From Dermanyssus gallinae (lineage: Eukaryota; Arthropoda; Arachnida; Mesostigmata; Dermanyssidae): a stretch of DNA of 64,000 bases. Below are positions 37,322-47,903 of this stretch, piece by piece. The first letter of the stretch is position 1. Each line of letters opens with the position of its first letter. The position numbers were made by a program, and so were the translations under genes. Below the pieces are notes generated by a model. It was given only the letters and a program-made list of their open reading frames with translations, did not search any database and was not told the origin of the DNA. The stretch covers positions 544,001 through 608,000 of the forward strand of contig QVRM01005378.1 of assembly GCA_003439945.1 (NCBI GenBank). The letters are read 5' to 3'.

Positions 37322-38497
37322 ACTGAAGATGAGATAAGGGGCATGGTGCAACGACTATAGACGACAACGGCAGCAACAGATCACTAGAGAAACAACAACG
37401 GTGCCGCAGCAACAACAACGACAACAATAACAATAATATGTTCATTTAAGGGACAATAAACAAAGCGTCATACCGCGTTCAGCGTCTGACCGTTTTGCAG
37501 AAACGAATTTGTTTTGGCCTTTACCTTGGCGACCACCACGATGCCAGTCGACCGCTAGCACCTCGGTTTTATGGGTGGAGACGCGACGAAGCCTGATCAG
37601 TGCGAGCTCTGGGGCTGCAATAAAGCGTCATAAAAAGCGTTCTGAGCCGAAGTTTTTTTACCAGGGACTAGTGTCGAAAAAAAAGAAGATTGGCCCTCAT
37701 TCAATTTTATCAGAAATTCTCGACCTAGAAAATCTCGAGCTCCTTTTTCGTTCTGTGACAAATTCCGAGGTGCCCACCGAGCAGAGTCCAAGGTTGTTTT
37801 TGGTGCGTTTTTTTGTGAGTCCAAGGTTGTCATAAATTATTTTATGGAGGCAAATGTCATTCAAGCCCAAAGTCTTCGCTCGCGACGCGTATGTTATGTT
37901 TGAGTTCTCGCCAATCGCAGGATTTATTTGAACCGCATTTTCCTTATGCGTTACTGTATTTGGACGCCCTTTACAGGATTTCTCCTACAGATTGAAATGT
38001 CCAGATTGAGATTTTTCGTATTAATCATACACACTCTTCAGAGAAAGAGCTTCGTTTCTAATGGTCAATCAGAGTTCTTTAGAACGCTCTAGTACACTTA
38101 GTCCTAACTGGATGTTGTGCAAAATAAATTTTCACGATTCAATTTTTGGGTATGACTATTGTGCTATTAACAACTTGCTTTATTTAAAAATCCTTAAACA
38201 AGTATGTGAACGTTTCAAAAGCTTACCCGAGTTCAACTAGTAGAGCATCACCAAAGAAACAACAACGACACCCCAGCAAATACCAGCGTGTTTGCATTAA
38301 CAAAAAAAAACAATAATTATTATTCATTTGAGAGGTTTTCGGATTGCGCAATGCGCGTACGTCATTAGCAGTTAGCAAGAGACTAGAGTGTGGTAATGAC
38401 AAACCCACTAAACGCGGATGCCTCTACACCCCTTCTTTCAGACGAGAACCACAATTGGTTCGTGGGTTCACCGTGGTTGGGCCTCGCTCGCTCGAAA

Positions 38498-38566
38498 CGT
38501 TTTAAAAAAGTTGATTTTTTGTTCGAGACTGTCGTTTCAAAAAAGTTGATTTTTGTTCCAGACTGT
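38498..38566. repeat. Tandem duplication of 34-35 bp
   Basis: CGTTT(T/C)AAAAAAGTTGATTT followed by TTGTTC(G/C)AGACTGT occurs at 38498-38532 and again at 38533-38566. Confidence 0.75.
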
Positions 38567-39832
38567 TCGTCTGTCCCTTACGGTAGATAGGATAGGTCTA
38601 GCCTATCCTCCGTCACCTACAGTAGATTCGATTTTAGACTATCCTTCGTCACCACGGTAGTCTAACATTCTAGACTAAATCATCGGTCCACTACGGTATA
38701 CTTTCAATGCGCCGAGCGTCGCATCCCACGTCGAGATGGGTCTAAGGTTCCTCCAACACCTGTGTGCCCTGTGTCTGACATCTGAAGCATGGCCGCTGAC
38801 TCTCAGCACCGGTATGGTTTTATCATCTATCCGTATCAACGAGCATCGCTCTCAAAGAACATTCGATCAACAATGACGACGACAACGACAGGGATTGAAT
38901 GGGCGATGCATCCCGACAGATCCCGACAGCAAGCATGACTATAGTACTCTCCTTTTCCACCCCAATTTCCTCCCTTCCGTAGACTACGCAGCGACTAGCT
39001 CTGAAACCTGTGAAAGCCTAGAACTCGCTCGTTTTGATCTTAGCGTCGTCTGCTAATCTACTGCTGTTGCTGCTTGCTGGCCGCCGGTTCTGCGCCGCGG
39101 AGGTACAAGTCTCTAGCAACACCTTGGCGGTAGCGGTCGACGAGTACAGCGAAGTAAAACGACATTAGTTCCGATGCAGATGGTCGTTAGCACGAACACA
39201 ATAAACAAATCGAAAGCAAATCGTAGTATCTGTAGTAATAGAAGAAATTGGCAACATCGTTGCCGTTTTGGTTGTTGTTGTTGTTCTCTGCCTTCCTGCC
39301 GTTTTGGTTGTTGTTGTTGTTGCTGTCGCTGTCATTGTTGTTGCTGCTGTCGCTGTCATCATCTTCGCTGTTCTTCCTCGTGCCGTCATTTTCGACCTCA
39401 GCTGTTTCTTTTGTTTTTCTTCCTCTTCTCGTTCTCTAGCCTTTGCTGCTGCTGCAGCTCTGAAGGTAGCAGTAGGTCCTAGTAACAAACGACAACAGCA
39501 GCAGCAGCAGCAGGAACAACAATAACGATAACAAAACACAGCAACAACAATGGCGGGGCCGGCTAAACCCTGCGCGATAGCCGCAGTCCTTTGTCGAGGT
39601 AGCGAGTACCCACAGTGAGCATTTAGGCGCCATCAAACTCACAACCAACGAGCGCTGAGATTGTTGTTGTTGTTGTTGTTGTTGTTGCTGCTTCGATCAC
39701 TACCACTAACTACCATTGCTGCAAAGCACTCACTTGGCGTTCTGCTTGGCGTTTTTGACCTGTTGTGAAACGTTGGTTGTTACCGCTTTTTCTCTCGCTC
39801 TCTTCTCTTTTTCTATTCCTTCCCACCCGCAC

Positions 39833-39855
39833 TATATATATATATATATATATAT

Positions 39856-39934
<79 letters not shown>
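39833..39934. repeat. (TA)n microsatellite
   Basis: About 100 bp of TA with a TCGA interruption near 39857 and a TT near 39901. Confidence 0.95.
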
Positions 39935-39937
<3 letters not shown>

Positions 39938-40406
39938 CCCTCTCGCGTCTTCGTTACATTTTCCTATCCCCTCTACAGTCGGCGTACCCACGTACCTACC
40001 TACCACCGTAGTAGCCTTATCGTGGTACATGGGAGACAGAAGAGCAAGTGAGAGGGAGAGAGAGAGGGGGATAGGGACAGAGAGAGAGAGAAAGAAGGTA
40101 CTGGTAGAATCGCGAGGAGGCCGCTCTTTCCCAGCACACCCAGTTCGTGCACCTATTTCCACCGACGAACTGGCCACGGGAAGGGGACCCCTAACGGAGA
40201 GGGCCATCCCATCAATGCCTTCAACGCCTCAATGGCAGAGCGGCTATCGTTCTGGTTTGTTACGGGCCCCGTCAGGCTGCCAGCCTAAAAGTAGGCGATA
40301 GATAAAGATAGGTAAAGTGAGAGCATTAGGCAATAAACATTTGACTGGCAGACGTCTGCCTACAGCCCTCTCTGGTGTGCTCTGAAGGAGGATGCCTCCT
40401 CTCTAA

Positions 40407-40720
40407 GAACAACAACAACAACAGGGGAAACAGCAACAATAACATTGACAATCGTACGGAAGAACAACAACAATAATAATAACAACAGTCAAATTAGTAC
40501 AGCCAGGACAACAACAGGAACAAAACAAAGAATAACAAGAGCAACAACAACAACAACAACAACAACAGCAGCAGCAGCACCAAAGAAACGACAACGGCTC
40601 AAACAAGACCGATCACAACATGAAGAAACAAGAAAGATGCAAACAGCGCCAACAACAATAGCAACAACCACCACCACTACCACCAGTAACGGCAATCATA
40701 ATAACACATCTAGCAAAACA
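40407..40720. repeat. Imperfect (AAC)n array
   Basis: About 300 bp dominated by AAC, CAG and ACC triplets on the plus strand. Open frames across it are low-complexity poly-Asn/Thr and are not called as genes. Confidence 0.8.
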
Positions 40721-41520
40721 AAACAAAAAATAAACAGTATTAACAACGGAAGCTAAACTAGCAAAACGCTATATGGCGTTAGCATGTTTCTTGTCCACAC
40801 GGATTTGATCACTCCATGGCTTAACGGAGGATTGGTGTTGTCGGTGTGTTGTACTTGTTTCTGTTGTTGTTGTTGTTTTTGTCAACGATTGTATGACACA
40901 TTTATCCTACAACGTCTACTACTACTACTACTACTACTACTACAACAACAACAACAACTTTTACCAGTGTAGTAGGTTCCTCACTCTTTCTCCGTCGAGT
41001 GAAGACGCATCTCTGTGTGTTAATGCCACTGTGATGGTACGGTGGTGGTGGTAATGTGATGATCCTGTTGACAGCGGCTTCGTCGCATCTACCACACCCT
41101 ATCTGTACGAGCCGGAGAAACGTCCAACGAACGCCCATCACAGGCCGACCCGCGCTCAAGATCGCGGACTCTTAACAATTCTCACGGCCTCACGGTTTGT
41201 GATTGACCGAATTGACGTGAGGTTACGTGGACAACCTGACCAACTGCGACTCTCGGCCAATTAACCGCCGAAACAGAAAAAGAGAGAGAGAGAGAGAGAA
41301 AGAGAGAGGAGACGAGAGGTATAGAGAGAGAGAGAGAGAGATCACGCAATGGCCCGCAGCCATGACCGTGTGCGTCAAGTGTTTGTGTGCATGTGCCAGT
41401 GAGTGCCAGCATGTGAACCTCCGATGGATGTGTCGTGTGTATCAATCACTCGGAGGTTGTGAACCACAACGGCGGTGTGAACGGTGCACAACTAACGAAA
41501 ACGATTACAACCACAGCACG

Positions 41521-41640
41521 GGGCAACAACGGTAACAACAGCACGGCAACAACAACAACAACTGCAAGAACAACCACAACAACAACAACAATAACGACAG
41601 CAACAATCACAACAACAATAATTGCAACGACAACAACGAC
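41521..41640. repeat. (AAC)n array just upstream of a dlg1 exon
   Basis: AAC/ACA triplets fill this 120-bp stretch, ending about 40 bases before the exon at 41682. It is the reverse complement in kind of the GTT array at 43310-43442 beyond the exon. Confidence 0.85.
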
Positions 41641-41681
41641 GACCACGACGTACCTAGTCCATTCCGGACGTCCGCTCACAG

Positions 41682-42038
41682 CCCCCACCATCACGTTCAA
41701 GCGATAGCACGATGTTGGACTGGGTGTCGATCATGCGCGGCAATCGCTCGTACGGAGGCATGTTTATGCTGAGTCGCGAGAGGCGCGCCGAGCTAGCCCA
41801 CGTGGAGAATCAGCGCCGCGAGGAAGAGGCAAATTCGAACTCGTTCGGCTGCTGTGGATTCCGGCTCGGCAGCAACCCGACTACGCACAACAGTGCAACC
41901 ACCGACAACGACAACGATGGCGGCGCCGGCTGCGGCGCCGCCGGAGAGCACAAGGTCTACAGCGACAACGTTGAGCATACTAGCAACGCTGAGAGCAACC
42001 AGCGACCGAACCCTCACGGCGGTTCGGATCTTCTTCAG
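41682..42038 (+). CDS. dlg1: Probable dlg1 exon 4 (linker/cassette, 119 codons)
   Basis: It follows CGTCCGCTCACAG and ends CTTCAG|GTACAG. Both borders are phase 0, matching the phase 0 end of exon 3. The frame is open across the whole exon with high GC at third positions, unlike the repeats around it. It begins P-P-P-S-R-S-S-D-S-T and contains an in-frame Met at 41712, so it could also serve as a first exon. The middle is strongly charged (S-R-E-R-R-A-E-L-A-H-V-E-N-Q-R-R-E-E-E-A) and likely helical. A Cys pair (F-G-C-C-G-F) follows, then a disordered T/N/D/G-rich tail. I do not recognise a domain. Membership of dlg1 rests on strand, phase and position between dlg exons; a separate nested gene is the alternative. 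Confidence 0.6.
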
Positions 42039-43078
42039 GTACAGAAGGAAGAAAGGAAGGATGGGAAATGTCTTCTTTCTCGTCTTCTCGTTGAGTCTCA
42101 GTGCATTGTTGTCCATTTCCGCCCACCGCCCACTCTCGGAGATCCATTGTCGTACCAGCTTGCCTTTCCCCGCCCCCCCCCCCCCCCCTCCGACACCGGT
42201 GACCAATCAACAATTCAAATCAAATCATCACCGTCATCATCATCATCATCATCGCCGCCCTCACCATCACCATCTGCTATGCTCGCTGGCCGATTTAAAC
42301 GAACGACTGGTTGAATAGTCGTCAGTTATTTTCATCATCAGGGGCGTTAATCAATATCGTTTGTCAATCCAATCTGACCTAAGGCATTTCGTTATACTGG
42401 GACAGTATAGCACCTGTCGCTCAAGCGCATCCTAATTGCCGTTGTTACAACTGTAACAAAAACAAAGATTACTTATCATTGATTGTAACTAATTTTCAAG
42501 TCGATGCTTCCTTATTCAATACGCATACATGGGAAGCATTCAGAGCGAAAGCACAATTTGGACTAAAGTCTGTAGCGGCAATACTTCGACCAGCAATGCC
42601 ATAGTAACAACGAGGATGATAAAACTAGTGAGCAAACACGCAGATGCGCGTTCTGCTGGCACTGTCACTCATGCGCAGCTAACATTGTATAGCTTACAAG
42701 ACAATGGGCTGAACATGTCACTTCTTGGTGTAGGTGCGTTGTAGCGAAAACGACCGTGACCCCTTCATCTAGTTGGGTGTTTGTGGGTTCGAGGCGAGAT
42801 GGCCACAACAATATTAATAACCGCAACAACAACAACAACAACAACAACTAAAAATGCTTGTAGCTACTTCAAGGGTGTTTCTGCTGGCTGTTCGGCGTGC
42901 GTGAAGTGGGCTCAATCAGGGCAAGATCTGAACTGCTGTTGTACACGTGTCCATGCAAAAATTGATTTCCTTCAATCACAGCCGTTCGGGTCGTGAAGCA
43001 ATCACCACGATACGCGCAGAAAGGCTTGCGGCTACGAGATGATGATGGACTGATGGCGGCAACTGTTAATGAACCGCC

Positions 43079-43112
<34 letters not shown>

Positions 43113-43309
43113 CATGTGTGGCAGAATTTAATGTTTTACAAAACATCCACAATTTACATGTTTTCATTCATGTTTAAGATTGTGTGCGTGTGTCCGTATT
43201 GCTGAATCAACCTCATCTGGCACCAGACGCCATCACCACCGTGTTGTTGGTGTTTGTCGTCACTATTAACCTGATGCTGTGTGTTGACTTGCGATAGTTG
43301 TCGTCCTTA

Positions 43310-43442
43310 TTGTTGTTCTCGTCGTCGTCGTCGCTATTGTTGTTGTCGCAGTTTTTGTTGTTGTTGTTGTTGTTGTCGTCGCAGTTGTTGTTGTTGCCGT
43401 AGTTGTTGTTGTTATCGCAGTTGTTGTTGTTGTTGCTGCTGC
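43310..43442. repeat. (GTT/GTC)n array
   Basis: About 130 bp of GTT and GTC triplets on the plus strand with occasional GCA/GCC, 1.3 kb downstream of the 41682-42038 exon. Confidence 0.85.
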
Positions 43443-44031
43443 TTCGACGGTTGTTCCACTACTGTTAATGCTTTAGCCGTTAGAAGAGAGCTTTGGCTGG
43501 CAGGTTTGATGAGGCGCTTCCAGTGGGGGGGGCTTCGTCGCAAAGACGGGAATCAGCTTTGCGTCGTAGAATGCCAACACTGAGAATGGTATGCTGCATA
43601 CGATGACGTGACGTGACGTGTGTGCGTGCGTGCGTGGCGATGGAATCTTGCATCCTTCGAAAAGCTGCTCCAGGACGGAAGGGTAGATCTACTACATCTA
43701 GGCGACATTCCAGCAAGCATTGTTGCTGCAGGCGTGGTGGTGTTCACTTCGAGCCGTTCTAGTCGCCTGCTACGTTCCATGCTTGGTTACGGCTTTTAAA
43801 TTTTTTTTTTGTCTCGCTTGGCCTGGCCTCGCTTGGTCTCGTGGTCGCACCGATTGTCTGCCTGGCGTGTTATGTTAAAGTTGGCATTTATTTTTCTCGG
43901 CGCGTTGGCGCAGGTCAGTCACGCTTCTAGGTGCCGTACGAACTCTGTGGGAGGGAGGCTCCTCGTACTTTTATCTTTATATTGCACTAATAATGTATCT
44001 TGTATTAATAAATTCGCCTGTCATCTCTCTC

Positions 44032-44034
<3 letters not shown>

Positions 44035-44092
<58 letters not shown>
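44035..44092. repeat. (TA)n microsatellite
   Basis: About 58 bp of uninterrupted TA. Confidence 0.95.
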
Positions 44093-44095
<3 letters not shown>

Positions 44096-44562
44096 CATAC
44101 AACTTGCTGATTGCAATCCGAAGTAGATATCCATGTTTAGGATCCAGTCATATGATGACAGTCAGGGAAGAGGCAAAGTTACTTTAATCTTCACTTTATC
44201 TTGATTTAGAACTTACCCGTCCACAATAGCAGTAAGTGAGCCAGCTTATTGCCATGAAGGATCTATACGTTAAATAGTACGAGCAGCAGAAGCTTTTTTT
44301 TGTACGATTGGTAAACCCTCACTTATTATATTTGTTACGAAACCCCAATGGACGCCGACGCAGACAACGACACTTAGCAGTCAATCCGGTTGAAGCTAGC
44401 TGACCAGTGTGAATTATGTTCCCATCCGTTCTTCGTGTACCTGAACAATTGTAAATTATTGTTCTGCTCTTCTACGTAGCCTTTGCTTTTGCGTGACGTC
44501 CAAGCCCGTCCATTGCACTGATTTCGCTGCTTCCTGCCTCGAGAAGCGCGTCACGTGCGTCA

Positions 44563-44979
44563 ATGTGCAGGCACTTTTTAGTAGGAATTTTGAGAGAGCT
44601 TGATGCGCCTGCACCACTGGCAGCCCTTAGCGGTTACCACCTAAAGGACCGGACAATACAGTCCCACGGAACCAATGTTAACATGACTGCAGGGGTGCGA
44701 CAGGGCTCCATACTTGGCCACTTGCTATGGAATATAACGTACAACGATGTGCTGCGGCTAAGGGACCTTGCCCCCGGGGTCAGCCTCCTAGCCTATGCCA
44801 ACGATCTTGTCCTTACCGTCCAGGCCCGGACACCGGACCTGCTGCAGAGCCGTGTGAATGAAGCAGTTGACGACGTCGCTTGCTGGATGCAAGCGGCGGG
44901 ACTCGCCCTCGCCCCTGCGAAGAGCGAGGCCATACTGCAGATAGGACGAAGGAATTGCCCGTCCTTCACTTCCGTCTAG
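44563..44979 (+). pseudogene. R1-like reverse transcriptase palm, inactivated
   Basis: The 138-residue piece shows G-V-R-Q-G-S-I-L-G-H-L-L-W-N (motif B, where active elements have G-P-L-L-W) and L-A-Y-A-N-D-L-V-L (motif C, where Y-A-D-D is required for catalysis). Replacement of the first Asp of Y-A-D-D by Asn would abolish polymerase activity. The frame then shifts, and V-R-Y-L-G-V-T-L-D-R-G-L continues in the next frame to 45206. Confidence 0.8.
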
Positions 44980-45740
44980 AAGACCAGGAGATTGCGCTCG
45001 TTAATAAGGTCAGGTACCTCGGGGTCACCCTAGACAGGGGTCTCCGCGGCACTGAACACGTGCGGCGGGCCACCGAGAAGGCAATCAAGACAGCAAACAA
45101 CTTCGCACGGTTTATGCCTAATAATTATGGACCACGACAATCCAAACGGCGTATAATCATGTCGGCGGCCGAGTCAGTTGCCCTGTACGGAGCTCTGGAA
45201 CTCTAAAGTTCGCCGTTAACAGGACCCGCTTGCGTCAGGCCCAGAGGGTCGGAGTCCTGAGAGTAATCGCGGCGTACCGGACGGTGAGCGCAGCGGCGGC
45301 CCTCGTCCTTGCTGGAACGATCCCCTGGAATCTGAAAGCAGCCGAACGACGCGGCTTATGGGGTAACCCCCAGCGCAAGAAGGGCTAGGAGCGTCGGCAT
45401 ACTATTGACCTCTGGCAGGAAGAGTGAGACGGCTTACAAGAGGGTGCCGCGGGCTCCAGTCTCCGCGCCGTAATACCCAACATCAAAGACTGGCTGAACC
45501 GACCGGGGGGAACTCATCGTTTACACGACCCAGATCCTGACAGGCCATGGCGACTTCCAGTCCTACCTGCTCAGGATCGGGAAGGCTCTCTGTCCAAAAT
45601 GCATCCACTGTGGCGATGGACCAGATGACACCCCAGATCATACAGCAGTGAGGTATCCAGCATGGGCAGAGCAGCGCGCAGCCCTACTGCTTCTAACGAA
45701 TACAATGGCTTTTAACTTACGTGACATCTGCAAAACAAAA
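44563..45740 (+). mobile_element. 5'-truncated R1-like LINE fragment
   Basis: On the plus strand, an RT palm (44563-44979) is followed after a frame break by the thumb (44970-45206). Degenerate sequence follows, then a Cys/His zinc-binding C-terminus near 45595-45660 (C-P-K-C-I-H-C-G-D-G, T-P-D-H-T). The order RT, thumb, C-C-H-C-like tail without RNase H is that of R1-type elements. Upstream endonuclease is absent, so the copy is 5'-truncated. Frame breaks and altered catalytic residues make it dead. Confidence 0.75.
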
Positions 45741-46362
45741 TGACGGAATCGCTCTTAAACTGGAACACCATAGCTGAAGCCTTTCAAGCCATTTTACAGA
45801 AGAAAATGATTGCCAACCACCTAAGGCGCCCCCCCTCCCCGTGGCTCCCGGGGAACACACCCGCCAGGAGTAGTAGACTCGCCCCCCCTGACTGTTTGAT
45901 GGGATGCGCAAGCAGTTCCCAGTCAGGTCGGGGGACGGGGGCACGACTGGTTTTTAGTGGGTTGGAGCCCCACACTACCGGCCCACTTGCAGGGAGCTTT
46001 CCCGCTGTGGTGACCGTGTGTGCAACCGCATTTTCCAGTAAGTCCTCTAAAAAAAGCCCTTAGCGATTAATGTTACATGTTGGTGATGTTGGTGTCGTCG
46101 AACTATGGGTTCGTCTCTGACCACGCTTCTGCCAAAGCGGTCATGCAGCCAGCCGCCCTCCTTAGGCGCTAATTCCCTTACCCGGGCGGAATCCGACCCT
46201 ATATCACACCCTATGATTCGGTACTAGGCTCCTGGGTCAGCTGCCTTTGATCGCCAGATCCTTTATCGAAACATTAATGCTTCCTGTCACATAACCGCCA
46301 GCTACCTTATATTATTATTATTATTACCTTGCCGGTCAGCCTCGCGTGTCTCAGGCTAAGAA

Positions 46363-47074
46363 GTGCGAATATCCCCTAGCCGCAAGCCCAATAGACTCGA
46401 TCCGTTTCGCCTACACCGTTCTAGGCCGGAGAGCGGTCTTTGGCTGAGCGTCTATCCGGATCACAACCTTGGCACCGTACTGTCAAACCCGGACGTTCGA
46501 ATTGCATGTAGCCTCCGCCTGGGCCTTCATGTTTTCGCTGCTCGTCCATATTCTTGTAGCACGAACATGGTTGATGCGAAGGGTCACGATAAGCTAAGCT
46601 GCAAGGAGGCAGCACCTCCCATGAAGCAGGCACGCCAGAACGCCGTAAATGATGCGCTTGTTAGAGCCTTCAGACATGCGGGCATTGCCGTTCGCGTCGA
46701 GCCGCGCCACGGGTAAATTGCTGAAACGTGTCGATTTGGAACACTTATGCGGCGCGCTATACGGCAATATCCCGCACGGTAGGCGGCGTTGCACTCAGAG
46801 CGGTGAGGGACAAGGCTCGTCACTACGAAGTCTTGGGGAACGAGAGCACACCATCTGCCCGTGCATCATCACTGAGACATCGCGCGTGTGGGAACGGGAG
46901 GTCACGGCCATAACGCGGACAATTGGCCAGGCCATCGAAAAGTCGAGCGGGGACAAACAATCCACAAAGTTCCTTTGGCAGCACATTGCCTTAGCAGTTC
47001 AGCGCGGCAACGCGAGAATAATTCTCGGCACGCTCCCGAAGGAAAGAGGCCTGGAGAAATTTATATATGTGTAG
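46363..47074 (+). pseudogene. C-terminal retroelement ORF fragment with internal break
   Basis: The first part, to 46716, reads S-G-L-W-L-S-V-Y-P-D-H-N-L-G-T, then I-A-C-S-L-R-L-G-L, then G-H-D-K-L-S-C-K, A-V-N-D-A-L-V-R-A-F-R-H-A-G-I and V-E-P. This matches the pattern of the Cys/His-containing C-terminal region of RT proteins found widely in ticks and marine invertebrates. The usual D-G-K-R-P-D-G nuclease-like block is missing. The end resumes in another frame at about 46890-47074 with F-L-W-Q-H-I-A-L-A-V-Q-R-G-N-A-R-I-I-L-G-T, the usual terminus of the family. The remnant is therefore internally deleted and frame-broken. The family assignment is from memory of its motif pattern, not from a search. 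Confidence 0.55.
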
Positions 47075-47117
47075 GGAGTTCAATCTGTACATTTGCCGGC
47101 TAGCTTTAACGACAAAA

Positions 47118-47125
47118 TTAATAAA

Positions 47126-47211
<86 letters not shown>
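47118..47211. repeat. (AAT)n array behind the retroelement fragment
   Basis: About 94 bp of AAT triplets start roughly 45 bases after the stop of the preceding fragment. This is consistent with a LINE 3' tail that expanded as a microsatellite. Confidence 0.9.
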
Positions 47212-47212
<1 letters not shown>

Positions 47213-47841
47213 TATTATTACAAAGAGTAAACTATCGTATGCTGCACCTTATGCGTGATGAGAAAGCTGCCGACCTTCTATCCTCCAGTGATTAGCTGTG
47301 GTTAAAGCCATGTGCCTGAATATTGACAACACTTTATGATTTAAACCATAATGATAATTTGCTATCGAATAGTGCTGGATCTCCTCGCTAGAAACAAATA
47401 TCCGTGTTTATTTGTTGTCGTTGCTAAACGGCTTAAATTTAAGTAATCGTATTACCCAAATGGGATCCTGCCATAACCAATTAGAGTCTATCTGATCTCG
47501 GTTCTAACTTACGATCGTCACCCTTAAGCCGAATTCCAACTTTTTGCCTGTCATCGGCCTACCTGATACCATGTCACAGGGCTACTATAAAAGCCTTAAA
47601 AAAGCTTTTTAATAGCAAAGCACACCTATGATAGTTTGCTATTAAAAAAGCTATTAAAATACAAGGGGTGCCTTTTTTAGTACCACCCCTTTTATTTGCT
47701 TTATTAGGTCTGCCATGTATCTACCGCGACGGTTGTTTTCGCCCACGAGAAGGGACAGAGGAGAGCTTTGTGAAACTATCTAAAACAAATCGGTTCGATC
47801 TCCGACGCGGCGCCTTGAGAAGTTGTATGTCGATTGAACTC

Positions 47842-47844
<3 letters not shown>

Positions 47845-47897
<53 letters not shown>
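47845..47897. repeat. (TA)n microsatellite
   Basis: About 53 bp of uninterrupted TA. Confidence 0.95.

Positions 47898-47903
<6 letters not shown>

Larger units (their letters stand above)
28073..41681 (+). other. dlg1 intron 3 (13.6 kb)
   Basis: Starts GTCAGT and ends CTCACAG at 41675-41681. Contents: (GTT)n at 28115-28137, (CT)n near 28198-28230, AAC patches at 28660-28730, (CGC)n near 29650, a transposase scrap at 30924-31390, a weak RT scrap at 33770-34100, (AAT)n plus (TA)n at 33203-33278, a 21-bp repeat at 37254-37321, a 35-bp duplication at 38498-38566, GTT arrays at 39262-39345 and 39660-39687, (AG)n near 40050-40100 and 41278-41342, AAC arrays at 40407-40720 and (TAC)n at 40915-40943. 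A small (TA)n lies at 32251-32267. I recognise no gene in it. A 112-codon minus frame at 35656-35994 is unassigned. Confidence 0.7.
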
